Of a stretch of 51,360 nucleotides of DNA, positions 38,700 through 47,939 are shown piece by piece. The stretch comes from DASQPJ01 sp036268355. Its GTDB lineage: Bacteria > Actinomycetota > Actinomycetes > Sporichthyales > Sporichthyaceae. How positions within the stretch are numbered: position 1 is the first letter of the stretch; every line of letters begins with the position of its first letter. The stretch covers positions 1-51,360 of the forward strand of contig DATAUG010000080.1 of the NCBI GenBank assembly GCA_036268355.1, read 5' to 3'. Both the position numbers and the translations under genes were made by a program. The notes below the pieces were generated by a model. That model made no database searches. It had not been told where the DNA came from and worked only from the letters and a program-made list of their open reading frames with translations.

Positions 38700-39532
38700 G
38701 GCCTGCTCTCCTGGTTCTTCCGGGTGGCAAGGGCTGCGGTGCGGTCGTCGTCGAGGTAGGCGTCCTCGGGCAGTTCGGGCAGCCAGCTCCGGAACATCTT
38801 CCGGTTGACCTCTGCATAGCCTGCCAGCACCCCCGTGCGCAGTACGTCGTCGAGGAACAGGTTGCCCGTCTCCGGCCCGGGGAACAGGCTCGCGACGAAC
38901 TCCGTCACCAGTTCGCGTTCGGCGGCGGAGGCCACGTGAGCGTTCATCGCCCGCGCGACCAGAATCCCGCGGTCGGTGTAGTTGGCCGCTGCCCTGGCGG
39001 GGCCGGGGGTGACCCCGGGGATCCCGGCGACCCGGAGCAGGTGCGCGGCGAGCTGGCCGGGCCATTCGGCGAACAACTCGACCGGCCGGATCGTCACCTC
39101 GGCCACTCCGGGCACCGCCGCGATCCGCTCGGCAAGCTCTCCCCAGTCCAGCTCCGGCGTTCGGGGTTGCCCGAACTGCTCGCGGAAGGAGCAGACCGCG
39201 CCGGACCGCACCAGACTCAGGTGCGCGTGTTCCATCAGCCGGTCCTGCCGACGTACGTCGAGAACGACCCGAGCACCGGAGGCACTCAGCCCGGCCAGCC
39301 GTTCCGCGACCGCCGCCTCGGCGTCGGGACGGAACCGGCCGGCGTCGGAGGAGCCGAGTTCGGTCTCGCCGAGCCAGGTCCCGGCCAACCGCACCGGTGC
39401 GCCGCCGGACCGGTCCCGACCGGGTGCCAGCACACCGGCCGCGTCCATTGCCGGTCCGCTCAGCGCCCGCCAAAGCGGTACCCCGCCGGCTGCGGGCAGG
39501 CTCAGGTGCAACGTCAGGTCGTGGTCGGTCAT
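38696..39532 (-). CDS. Degenerate sulfotransferase-like protein lacking the PAPS P-loop
   Basis: A 278-residue protein related to the gene before it. ARVVLDVRRQDRLMEHAHLS with a following FREQF matches KILLTIRPQPDFVESYYLQT of the neighbour, the 3'-phosphate-binding region of sulfotransferases. The N-terminus LTLHLSLPAAGGVPLWRALS stands where the neighbour has LHIGAHKTATSVVQHW, so the Lys-Thr P-loop that binds the PAPS 5'-phosphate is missing. It is probably catalytically inactive or uses another donor. Overlaps on both sides (ATGA and GTGA) tie it to its neighbour and to FKBP. Confidence 0.7.
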   Translation of the reverse strand: MTDHDLTLHLSLPAAGGVPLWRALSGPAMDAAGVLAPGRDRSGGAPVRLAGTWLGETELGSSDAGRFRPDAEAAVAERLAGLSASGARVVLDVRRQDRLMEHAHLSLVRSGAVCSFREQFGQPRTPELDWGELAERIAAVPGVAEVTIRPVELFAEWPGQLAAHLLRVAGIPGVTPGPARAAANYTDRGILVARAMNAHVASAAERELVTEFVASLFPGPETGNLFLDDVLRTGVLAGYAEVNRKMFRSWLPELPEDAYLDDDRTAALATRKNQESRP

Positions 39533-40389
39533 GACACTGCGACGAGTTCGTCGTACTCCGCCCGGTACTGGTCCCACACCCGGGCCTTCTCCGCCGGGTC
39601 GAACAGCGCCGGTCTGGGCGAGTCGACGTTCGAGAAGTGCTTCTGCAGGAACCCGCGCAGCGCGTGGCGTTCGGCAGGGGATCGCAGCAAGGGGTTCACT
39701 GCGAGAGCCATGTCCAGACCCTGGGCCGAGATACTGCGGTTCTGCGCCTCGCGCAGCTCGCCCATCGGAACCTTCAGTGTCGGGTCCACCCGGTTCAGCA
39801 CGTGCCGGACGAAAGCCTCGTCGCCCTGCTTGACGATTCGGAAGTCGATCAGCTCGACCCGGTCGCGGCCGAAGCTCGCGTGCAACGCCGCCGCGACCGG
39901 CCGCCACGACAATTGGTCGAGGTCGATGCCCTTGACCCACTCGGAGAACAACTGGTGGCTGCCCTGGTGGACGGTCTGCAGGTAGTACGACTCCACGAAG
40001 TCCGGCTGCGGACGGATGGTCAGCAGGATCTTGCACCGGGACCTGCCCAGGGCCCGGTCCAGCGCCGCGATGTTGCGTTCGGCATTCGGATACAGCTGAC
40101 CGTCGTTGCCCCTCGGGAACGGCCGACCCAGCACGTTCTCATAGGACCCGACCAGGACCCGGAACCGTGGGTCGGTGTGGAACCGGGCCATGCGGGCGGC
40201 CAGCGGCGCCGGGTCGGCGATCAGCCGTTCGCCCCAACCGATCAGCCTCGAGAGCTCCTCGCGTCGCAGGTACTGCAGCCCCGCGGGCCGGTGCAGCGCC
40301 TGGTTCTGGTTCATCCAGTGCTGCACCACGGAGGTAGCAGTCTTGTGCGCGCCGATGTGCAGCGCGGTGACCTTCCCCCGCAGGTACAT
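39529..40389 (-). CDS. Sulfotransferase-family protein
   Basis: A 286-residue protein with a PAPS-dependent sulfotransferase pattern: TALHIGAHKTATSVVQHWMN at about 8-27 as the 5'-phosphosulfate loop (HKTATS), and KILLTIRPQPDFVESYYLQT at about 118-137 as the 3'-phosphate loop with Arg and Ser/Tyr. The acceptor, perhaps a cell-surface glycan or lipid, is unknown. No TM segment or signal is seen. A CCGTCTG-ACG-CAGACGG hairpin (40402-40418) lies just upstream. It is first of three overlapping genes. Confidence 0.82.
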   Translation of the reverse strand: MYLRGKVTALHIGAHKTATSVVQHWMNQNQALHRPAGLQYLRREELSRLIGWGERLIADPAPLAARMARFHTDPRFRVLVGSYENVLGRPFPRGNDGQLYPNAERNIAALDRALGRSRCKILLTIRPQPDFVESYYLQTVHQGSHQLFSEWVKGIDLDQLSWRPVAAALHASFGRDRVELIDFRIVKQGDEAFVRHVLNRVDPTLKVPMGELREAQNRSISAQGLDMALAVNPLLRSPAERHALRGFLQKHFSNVDSPRPALFDPAEKARVWDQYRAEYDELVAVS

Positions 40390-40481
40390 CGAGCGGCGCT
40401 CCCGTCTGACGCAGACGGCCCCGGCGGCCGAGCGGGCTCCAATCTACGGACCGGCTGCCCCCATCCGGCCGACCGGCGCGA

Positions 40482-41441
40482 TCAGATGAGTTCGGCGTCG
40501 GACGGCGAGCCCTTGCGCAGCCGCCCGCGCCAGTCGGTGGGCGAGTGCCGGCCCGGTTCGGTGGTGTCCACGAACTCCGTGATCGTGTCCGTGAACCGCG
40601 CCGGCTCGGTGTGGTGCGGGAAGTGCCCGGAGCGGGCGAAGATCTCCAATCGCGCGCCGGGCATTGCCGAGGCGGCGATGTACGCGTGCGCCACCGGCAG
40701 CACCGGGTCCATCGCGCCCCACAGCAGGAGTGTGGGTATCCAGTCGGCGAGGTAACAGCGGTCCAGGATCGTCACGGCCTGGCCGCGCAGGTCGGCGGCC
40801 GACCGCAGGGTTCGACAGAAGGCGGAACGCGATCCGCCGTCGGCCATCGCTGCCATCGTCGCGAAGATGTCGTCGGCGTCGGTGGCGATCGCCGGACTGA
40901 CCAGCGCCAGCGCGCGTACGGCCAGCCGCGCGGTGCGGCGGGTCACCCGGTTGTTGAAGACCGGCATCATCACCGGGGCGCCCGGCAGGGTGGCCAGCCG
41001 TAGCAATGGGTGGACCTCCGGCCCGACGCCGCCGGGAGCCACCAGGATCAGGCGCTCGACCAATTCGGGGAACTGGTAGCTCATCTGCATGGCGATGCCG
41101 CCGCCCAGCGAATGACCGATGACCGTGGCGCGGTCGATGTCGAGCAGGGCCAGCAGGTCGCGCATGCCGCACGCGTAGGCCGGCACCGAATAGTCGGCCC
41201 GCGGGCGGTCGGAGCGGCCGTGGCCCAGCAGATCCGGCGCGATAACGGTGAAGTGCTCGGCCAGCTTCGGGATCAGCCCGGCCCAGGTGCCGGAGGAATC
41301 GCCGATCCCGTGCAGCAGCAGCACCGCCGGGCCGCTGCCCGCCCGGACGTACGCGCGTCGGTAGCCGTGGACGCGGACGTACTGGATGTCGAACTCATCC
41401 GTCCGGTCGCCGGCTGCGACGTGCAGCATCGGATCGGGCAT
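40482..41441 (-). CDS. Alpha/beta hydrolase
   Basis: A 319-residue hydrolase. The oxyanion motif is LLLHGIGDSSGTW, the nucleophile elbow is VIGHSLGGG with Ser111, and the acid Asp is in LLLWGAMDPVLP. The general-base His is in FARSGHFPHH near residue 275. The cap region between about 140 and 240 is of ordinary size. It resembles esterases or C-C hydrolases of catabolic type; the substrate is not clear. It is divergent from the TolB-like gene, with 228 nt between them containing a 20-bp imperfect direct repeat (CACCGCGCNNNCGGTTGGGC at about 41511 and 41604). Confidence 0.9.
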   Translation of the reverse strand: MPDPMLHVAAGDRTDEFDIQYVRVHGYRRAYVRAGSGPAVLLLHGIGDSSGTWAGLIPKLAEHFTVIAPDLLGHGRSDRPRADYSVPAYACGMRDLLALLDIDRATVIGHSLGGGIAMQMSYQFPELVERLILVAPGGVGPEVHPLLRLATLPGAPVMMPVFNNRVTRRTARLAVRALALVSPAIATDADDIFATMAAMADGGSRSAFCRTLRSAADLRGQAVTILDRCYLADWIPTLLLWGAMDPVLPVAHAYIAASAMPGARLEIFARSGHFPHHTEPARFTDTITEFVDTTEPGRHSPTDWRGRLRKGSPSDAELI

Positions 41442-41669
41442 GCTCTCGACTCCTGTCCGGCTGTTCGGATCAGTCGCGACTCTTCCAGACGATATGTCGC
41501 CGGTCGTACACCGCGCGTGCGGTTGGGCGAAGCTGTCACCCGGCCCCGGCGGCCGCCGCTGCCGCGGGCATGGCCGAACAGCTCCTCACGGCCGGCCGGG
41601 CACCGCGCATACGGTTGGGCGAGCGGCCCGCCGGCCGTCCTGAGCCTCCTGGAACGGACCCCGACCGCC

Positions 41670-43118
<1,449 letters not shown>

Positions 43119-43123
43119 CGTTG

Positions 43124-43404
43124 GAGGGTGTCTCACGCGACAACTGGCCTACTGCGGCGCGGCCCGACGCCGCCCGGCTGCGACGCGAAGCGCTACCTCC
43201 TCGACCACGCACGGACAGGGGCGTCGTCGTCGCCGATACAACCCCGGTATCGGCTCCTCCTCCGCCTTGCCGGATCGACGCCGGTGCTGCACCTCGCTAC
43301 ACGCGATTGAGGCGAGGGCAGCGAGCGCTTGCGCTCGGTGCCGAGCCGATTGAGCGTGTTGACGAGCGAAGCGAGGATCACGGCCGGCCACGTGAGACAC
43401 CCTC
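43124..43404. mobile_element. 281-bp segment bounded by 14-bp perfect inverted repeats (MITE-like)
   Basis: GAGGGTGTCTCACG (43124-43137) and its exact complement CGTGAGACACCCTC (43391-43404) enclose a noncoding segment. Inside are further palindromes, including GCGAGGGCAGCGAGCGC-type sequence near 43312. No target-site duplication is evident. It sits exactly between two convergent genes, touching the stop of the right one. It could be a small non-autonomous element or a long bidirectional terminator; the former is only a suggestion. Confidence 0.5.
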
Positions 43405-44028
43405 TTACTGCGCCGAATTGGCCTGCCGGTTCGCCACGCCGACGCGCAGCTGCGCCCCGGTGATCCGGGCCGAGGCCGGGCTGCCGGGGTTGATCTCCAG
43501 GTCGTGTCCGACCGGCCAGTTGCGGGCCAGTTCGTGGCCGAACCGACGCTGCCAACCGGTGATGTCGTCGGGCAGGTGCTCCGAGGGACGGTCCCGGGCC
43601 GCGGCCTCCGCGTGGGCCAACGAACTGTACGCGTGGATGACCCAACCGCCGCGCTCGTCGGAGACGCTGAGCAGACCGGGCGAGGTGGCTGCGGGCAGCC
43701 ACAGTTCGGTGTCCAGCACGGCCTCGATCAGCTCCGCGTCGTCGACCATCCGGTAGGCGGCCCGTTGCAGCATCTCGTCCAGACCGTCGGTCGGCGGGGG
43801 CAGCCGCAGGGCGCCGGCCGAGGGCACGTAGTCGGGGTTGTGGCGGAACTCGCCCGTCAGCCGACCCAGTCCGTCGACCCGCCAGGCACCGATGATGCCC
43901 CGCCGCGGAACGGTGCCGGATCCCTCGTGCTCCGGGTCGATCGCGTAGACCCATCCGCCGGGACGTTTGCGCGCGGCCTCGCGGATCTCCTCGGTGAGCG
44001 GCGGCAACGGGCGGCTGTGGTCAACCAC
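43405..44028 (-). CDS. Type VII secretion system-associated protein (SseB-like)
   Basis: A 207-residue soluble protein. The N-terminus TEEIREAARKRPGGWVYAID and then GIIGAWRVDGLGRLTGEFRH, LDTELWLPAA are typical of a family annotated as T7SS-associated in actinobacteria, with an SseB-like second half (WVIHAYSSLAHAEAAA). No EccC, EsxAB or WXG100 genes are near, so a role in secretion rests only on family naming. GTG 44028 gives MVDHSRPLPPLTEEI. A putative inverted-repeat element abuts its stop. Confidence 0.72.
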   Translation of the reverse strand: MVDHSRPLPPLTEEIREAARKRPGGWVYAIDPEHEGSGTVPRRGIIGAWRVDGLGRLTGEFRHNPDYVPSAGALRLPPPTDGLDEMLQRAAYRMVDDAELIEAVLDTELWLPAATSPGLLSVSDERGGWVIHAYSSLAHAEAAARDRPSEHLPDDITGWQRRFGHELARNWPVGHDLEINPGSPASARITGAQLRVGVANRQANSAQ

Positions 44029-44195
44029 GGGACGCCCAGTGCGGCTTCATGCGCTTCAGTCTGACGCATCGCCGGACGCGGCGGGCAGTGTCCATCCGCG
44101 GCATTGTGGCCACCCACGCGCCGTCGTGGTCCACGCTTCGTCCAATGTCCGACCAAATGGGCGAAGGCGGGCCGGCGATTCCCATAATCAGCCGC

Positions 44196-44636
44196 ATGAG
44201 GGTGCACGGACCTGAAGACGTGGCCACCGGGGGCGGCGATCTCCACGCGGAATGCGCGAACTGTGGCGGACACTTTCCGGTGCCCGCACGCCCGGCCGCG
44301 TTCTGCTCGGCGGCCTGCGGTGCGGAGGCGGCGGCGGTCCGATTCGCGCGTCGGCAACGGGCTACGTTCGGCGACGACCTGCCGGCGCCTGCCCGGGCTC
44401 GACTGCACCGAATGGTCCTGCACGCGGTGCTGGAATGCCGACCGGAGCAGTGGCCCGGCGACCCGGTGCCGGCGATGCCGGCCGACCTCGACGACTCGAT
44501 CCCGGAGGGCGACCTGTTTGCGCGCAAGGTCGCCCGATTGCGGACGCGGGTCATGGCCCGCGAGATCCTGCGCCCGTGCGACGCCCTTGACTGGGATGCC
44601 ACCTGGCGCGGCTGGGCCCGCCGCCGGGCCTGCTGA
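44196..44636 (+). CDS. Small zinc-finger protein of unknown function
   Basis: A 146-residue basic protein. Near the N-terminus CANCGGHFPVPARPAAFCSA with a further Cys (CxxC-N15-CxxxC) looks like a treble-clef or zinc-ribbon site. The remainder is helical and Arg-rich with two Trp-containing segments at the end (DWDATWRGWARRR). ATG 44196 is preferred to the upstream ATG at 44049, which would add a poorly coding extension. Divergent from the T7SS-associated gene. I do not recognise the family. Confidence 0.6.
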   Translation: MRVHGPEDVATGGGDLHAECANCGGHFPVPARPAAFCSAACGAEAAAVRFARRQRATFGDDLPAPARARLHRMVLHAVLECRPEQWPGDPVPAMPADLDDSIPEGDLFARKVARLRTRVMAREILRPCDALDWDATWRGWARRRAC

Positions 44637-44646
44637 GCCGATCCGT

Positions 44647-44778
44647 GGGGGTGACACCCCGATCGCGAGCCGATCTCGGCGGGTCGGCTTCGGATTCGCG
44701 TCGGTGGGGGTGTCACCTCGACCGTGGGCTGGTCTGGGCGGGTCGGCTTCGGATTCGCGTCGGTGGGGGTGTCACCCC
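44647..44778. repeat. Three palindromic cores spaced exactly 59 bp
   Basis: Cores are centred at 44654 (GGGTGACACCC), 44713 (GGGTGTCACCT) and 44772 (GGGTGTCACCC). The second half of both units is identical (GGGTCGGCTTCGGATTCGCG, TCGGT), but differs from the units at 38 kb. The array fills the gap between two convergent stops. Confidence 0.95.
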
Positions 44779-44825
44779 AAAGCGATGGAGGGCCCACCAA
44801 TTCCGAGACGCCGGCCCGCTCGAGC

Positions 44826-47411
44826 TCAGCCCTCGGCGACCACGGTCACCGTGAGGCCCGCTGCGTCGGCCAGGTCGACCGCGACGGCCCCGCCGTCGCG
44901 GACCTCACCGGCCAGCAGCAGGCGGGCCAACCGGTCGCCGATCTCGGTCTGCACCAGTCGGCGCAGCGGCCGGGCCCCGTAGGCCGGGTCATACCCGGTC
45001 GCGGCCAGCCACCCGGTGGCCGCCGGGGTGACGTCCAGCCGGATCCGGCGGTCCGACAGGCGCCGGGCCAGGGCGGCGACCTGCAGGCCGACGATCCGCG
45101 CCAGCTCCTCAGGCGTCAGCGCGTCGAAGATGACGATGTCGTCCAGCCGGTTCAGGAACTCCGGCTTGAACGCCGCCCGAACCGCGCCCAGCACCGCCTC
45201 CCGACGGAACGACTCCGTGGCGCTCGGGTCGAGCAGGAACTGCGAACCGAGGTTGGAGGTCAGCACCACAATCGTGTTGCGGAAGTCGACCGTGCGTCCC
45301 TGACCATCCGTCAGACGACCGTCGTCGAGGACCTGCAGCAGCACGTCGAAGACGTCCGGGTGTGCCTTCTCGACCTCGTCCAGCAACACCACCGTGTACG
45401 GGCGCCGGCGCACGGCTTCGGTCAGTTGACCGCCCTCGTCGTAGCCGACGTAGCCGGGTGGAGCTCCGAGCAGACGCGACACCGAATGCTTCTCGCCGTA
45501 CTCGCTCATGTCGATGCGGACCAGCGCGTGCTCGTCGTCGAACAGGAACTCGGCCAACGCCTTGGCCAGTTCGGTCTTCCCGACACCGGTCGGCCCGAGG
45601 AACAGGAACGAGCCGGTCGGCCGATCCGGGTCGGCGATGCCGGCCCGGCTGCGGCGCACCGCATCGGAGACCGTTCGCACCGCACGTACCTGACCGATCA
45701 GTCGGGCGCCGACGGCCTCCTCCATCCGCAGCAGCTTGTCGGCCTCGCCCTCCAGCAGCCGACCGACCGGGATCCCGGTCCAGGCGGCCACCACCTCGGC
45801 GACGTCGTCGGGGCCGACGGAGTCGGCCACCATCACCGCGCCGTCGGGTTCGGCCGCGGCCGCCTGGGCCAGGTTCTGCTCCAGCGCGGGGATGTCGGCG
45901 TACAGCAGCCGGGAGGCGCCCTCCAGGTCACCGTCGCGCTGCAGTCGCTCCGCCTGACCGCGCAGATCGTCGAGTCGGGCCTTGAGGTCACCGACCCGGT
46001 TGAGGCCGGACTTCTCCTGCTCCCACCGGGCGGTCAACGCGCCCAGTTGTTCCTGACGGTCCGCCAGTTCCTTGCGCAGCAAGGTCAACCGCTCCACCGA
46101 GGTCGGGTCGTTCTCCCGGGACAGCGCCATCTCCTCCATGCGCATCCGGTCCACGGCGCGCCGCAGGGTGTCGATCTCGACCGGTGAGGAGTCGATCTCC
46201 ATCCGCAGCCGGGAGGCCGCCTCGTCTATCAGGTCGATCGCCTTGTCCGGCAGGAAACGGCCGGTGATGTAGCGGTCGGACAGCGTGGCCGCGGCCACCA
46301 GCGCGGCATCGGAGATCGCCACCTTGTGGTGGGCCTCATAGCGCTCCTGCAGGCCGCGCAGGATCCCGATCGTGTCCTGGACCGACGGCTCGCCGACCAG
46401 CACCTGGGCGAACCGACGCTCGAGCGCGGGATCCTTCTCGATGCGCTCGCGGTACTCGTCCAGCGTGGTCGCGCCGACCAGGCGCAGTTCGCCGCGGGCC
46501 AGCATGGGCTTGAGCATGTTGCCCGCGTCCATCGCGCCCTCGGCCCCACCGGCACCGACCAGCGTGTGCAGTTCGTCGATGAACGTGACGACCCGGCCGT
46601 CGGAGTCCTTGATCTCCTTCAGCACCGCCTTGAGCCGCTCCTCGAACTCGCCGCGGTACTTCGCGCCGGCCACCATTGCGGCCAGGTCGAGTGAGATCAA
46701 CCGCTTGCCGCGCAGGGACTCCGGCACGTCGCCGGCCACCATCCGCGAGGCCAGTCCCTCGACGACCGCGGTCTTCCCGACGCCGGGTTCGCCGATCAGC
46801 ACCGGGTTGTTCTTGGTCCGCCGCGACAACACCTGGACGACGCGGCGGATCTCGGCGTCGCGCCCGATCACCGGGTCCAACTTGCCGGCGCGGGCGGCGG
46901 CGGTGAGGTCCACGCCGTACTTCTCCAGCGCCTGCGAGGTGTTCTCCGGGTCCCGGTTGGTGACCCGGTTGCTGCCGCGCAGGTTCGCCAACGCCTGCTG
47001 CAACCGCGCAACGGTGATCTGATGGTGTGTCAGCAACTCCGAGACGTTGCTCGGGCCGGCGGCCAGGCCCAGTAACAGGTGCTCGGTCGAGACAAAGCTG
47101 TCGCCGAGTTCGCCCGCGCGCTGCTCGGCGGTGGCCAATGCCTGGTAGGCCTGCCGGGACATCCCCGGCGCGGCCACGGTCGAGCCGCTGGCCGACGGCA
47201 GATGCGCCAACAGGGCCTCGGTCTCGCGGCGGATCGCCTCCGGGTCACCACCGGCGGCGGACAGCAACGGCCGGACCGAGGTGTCCGGCTGCGCCAGCAG
47301 GGCCAGCAGCAGGTGCGCGGGTTCGACCTGGCTGTGCCCGGCCGCCGCGGCGTTCTGTACAGCGGAGGAGAAAGCCTCCTGGCTGCGCGTGGTGAGCTTC
47401 TCTGCGTTCAT
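44826..47411 (-). CDS. clpB: ATP-dependent disaggregase ClpB
   Basis: An 861-residue AAA+ chaperone that rescues aggregated proteins with DnaK. The N-domain (about 1-145) has two Clp repeats, the first starting LTTRSQEAFSSAVQNAAAAG. The first ATPase has Walker A GEPGVGKT at about 204. The coiled-coil M-domain spans about 400-530. The second ATPase has Walker A GPTGVGKTE at about 604 and arginine fingers further on. A C-terminal D2-small domain closes it. There is no second ClpB start evident. The gene follows hspR on the same strand but is separated from it by a dyad that appears to hold its own promoter. Confidence 0.97.
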   Translation of the reverse strand: MNAEKLTTRSQEAFSSAVQNAAAAGHSQVEPAHLLLALLAQPDTSVRPLLSAAGGDPEAIRRETEALLAHLPSASGSTVAAPGMSRQAYQALATAEQRAGELGDSFVSTEHLLLGLAAGPSNVSELLTHHQITVARLQQALANLRGSNRVTNRDPENTSQALEKYGVDLTAAARAGKLDPVIGRDAEIRRVVQVLSRRTKNNPVLIGEPGVGKTAVVEGLASRMVAGDVPESLRGKRLISLDLAAMVAGAKYRGEFEERLKAVLKEIKDSDGRVVTFIDELHTLVGAGGAEGAMDAGNMLKPMLARGELRLVGATTLDEYRERIEKDPALERRFAQVLVGEPSVQDTIGILRGLQERYEAHHKVAISDAALVAAATLSDRYITGRFLPDKAIDLIDEAASRLRMEIDSSPVEIDTLRRAVDRMRMEEMALSRENDPTSVERLTLLRKELADRQEQLGALTARWEQEKSGLNRVGDLKARLDDLRGQAERLQRDGDLEGASRLLYADIPALEQNLAQAAAAEPDGAVMVADSVGPDDVAEVVAAWTGIPVGRLLEGEADKLLRMEEAVGARLIGQVRAVRTVSDAVRRSRAGIADPDRPTGSFLFLGPTGVGKTELAKALAEFLFDDEHALVRIDMSEYGEKHSVSRLLGAPPGYVGYDEGGQLTEAVRRRPYTVVLLDEVEKAHPDVFDVLLQVLDDGRLTDGQGRTVDFRNTIVVLTSNLGSQFLLDPSATESFRREAVLGAVRAAFKPEFLNRLDDIVIFDALTPEELARIVGLQVAALARRLSDRRIRLDVTPAATGWLAATGYDPAYGARPLRRLVQTEIGDRLARLLLAGEVRDGGAVAVDLADAAGLTVTVVAEG

Positions 47412-47438
47412 GATTGGTGTCGCTCCTCCGAGTTTGCT

Positions 47439-47490
47439 CGTTGCGTCCGGGTAACCGGCACCTATAGGCCACGATTACCCGGACGCAACG
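47439..47490 (-). promoter_or_regulatory. 52-bp dyad with clpB promoter elements
   Basis: CGTTGCGTCCGGGTAA (47439-47454) and TTACCCGGACGCAACG (47475-47490) form a perfect 16-bp inverted repeat with a 20-nt centre. Read on the minus strand, TTGCGT in the first arm and TATAGG in the centre are 16 bp apart, matching -35 and -10 boxes facing clpB. It could equally act as a terminator for hspR, but no T-tract follows. The HspR site CTTGAGT-N7-ACTCAAG is not present here. Confidence 0.55.
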
Positions 47491-47504
47491 GCACAAGGAT
47501 TGGG

Positions 47505-47939
47505 TCAGATTGGTGGGCGCGGTGGCCCGGGGTGCCAGACGACCAAGGCGTTGCCGGGGCCCGGCTCGTACACGGCGGGCAGGTTGATCCGGCGGTAGAC
47601 GGCGGAGTTGGGCTCGGACTGCTTCTCGCGCAGCACGGCCGTCACGTAGGCCAGCTCCATCTCGAGTTCGGCCAGTCGGGCGCGCAGCGCGTCGACGGTG
47701 TTCTCCAGGTCCAGGATCCGCTTGATCCCGGCGAGGTTGACGCCTTCGTCCTGGGACAACCGGGCGACCTCGCGCAGCCGCAGGATGTCGCGCGCGGAGT
47801 ACCGCCGGCCGCGCCCGGAGGTCCGGCCGGGAGAAACCAGGCCGAGTCGGTCGTACTGCCGCAAGGTCTGCGGGTGCAGCCCGGACAGCTCGGCGGCCAC
47901 CGAGATCACGTAGACGCCGACGACGTCGAACTCATCCAT
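47505..47939 (-). CDS. hspR: Heat-shock repressor HspR
   Basis: A 144-residue MerR-type repressor. VYVISVAAELSGLHPQTLRQ and YDRLGLVSPGRTSGRGRRYS form the winged HTH, and RLREVARLSQDEGVNLAGIK extends it. A coiled coil (about 76-110) follows for dimerisation, then a C-terminal tail (INLPAVYEPGPGNALVVWHP). HspR with DnaK as corepressor shuts off the dnaK operon; its site lies outside the window, before dnaK. It overlaps dnaJ by eight bases, the usual arrangement. Confidence 0.95.
   Translation of the reverse strand: MDEFDVVGVYVISVAAELSGLHPQTLRQYDRLGLVSPGRTSGRGRRYSARDILRLREVARLSQDEGVNLAGIKRILDLENTVDALRARLAELEMELAYVTAVLREKQSEPNSAVYRRINLPAVYEPGPGNALVVWHPGPPRPPI

Noticed and set aside
43124..43404. 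Insertion sequence with transposase
   Set aside because: The segment is 281 bp with no open frame that resembles a transposase; at most it is a non-autonomous element.
47439..47490. HspR-binding HAIR element before clpB
   Set aside because: The arms are CGTTGCGTCCGGGTAA and its complement, not CTTGAGT and ACTCAAG.
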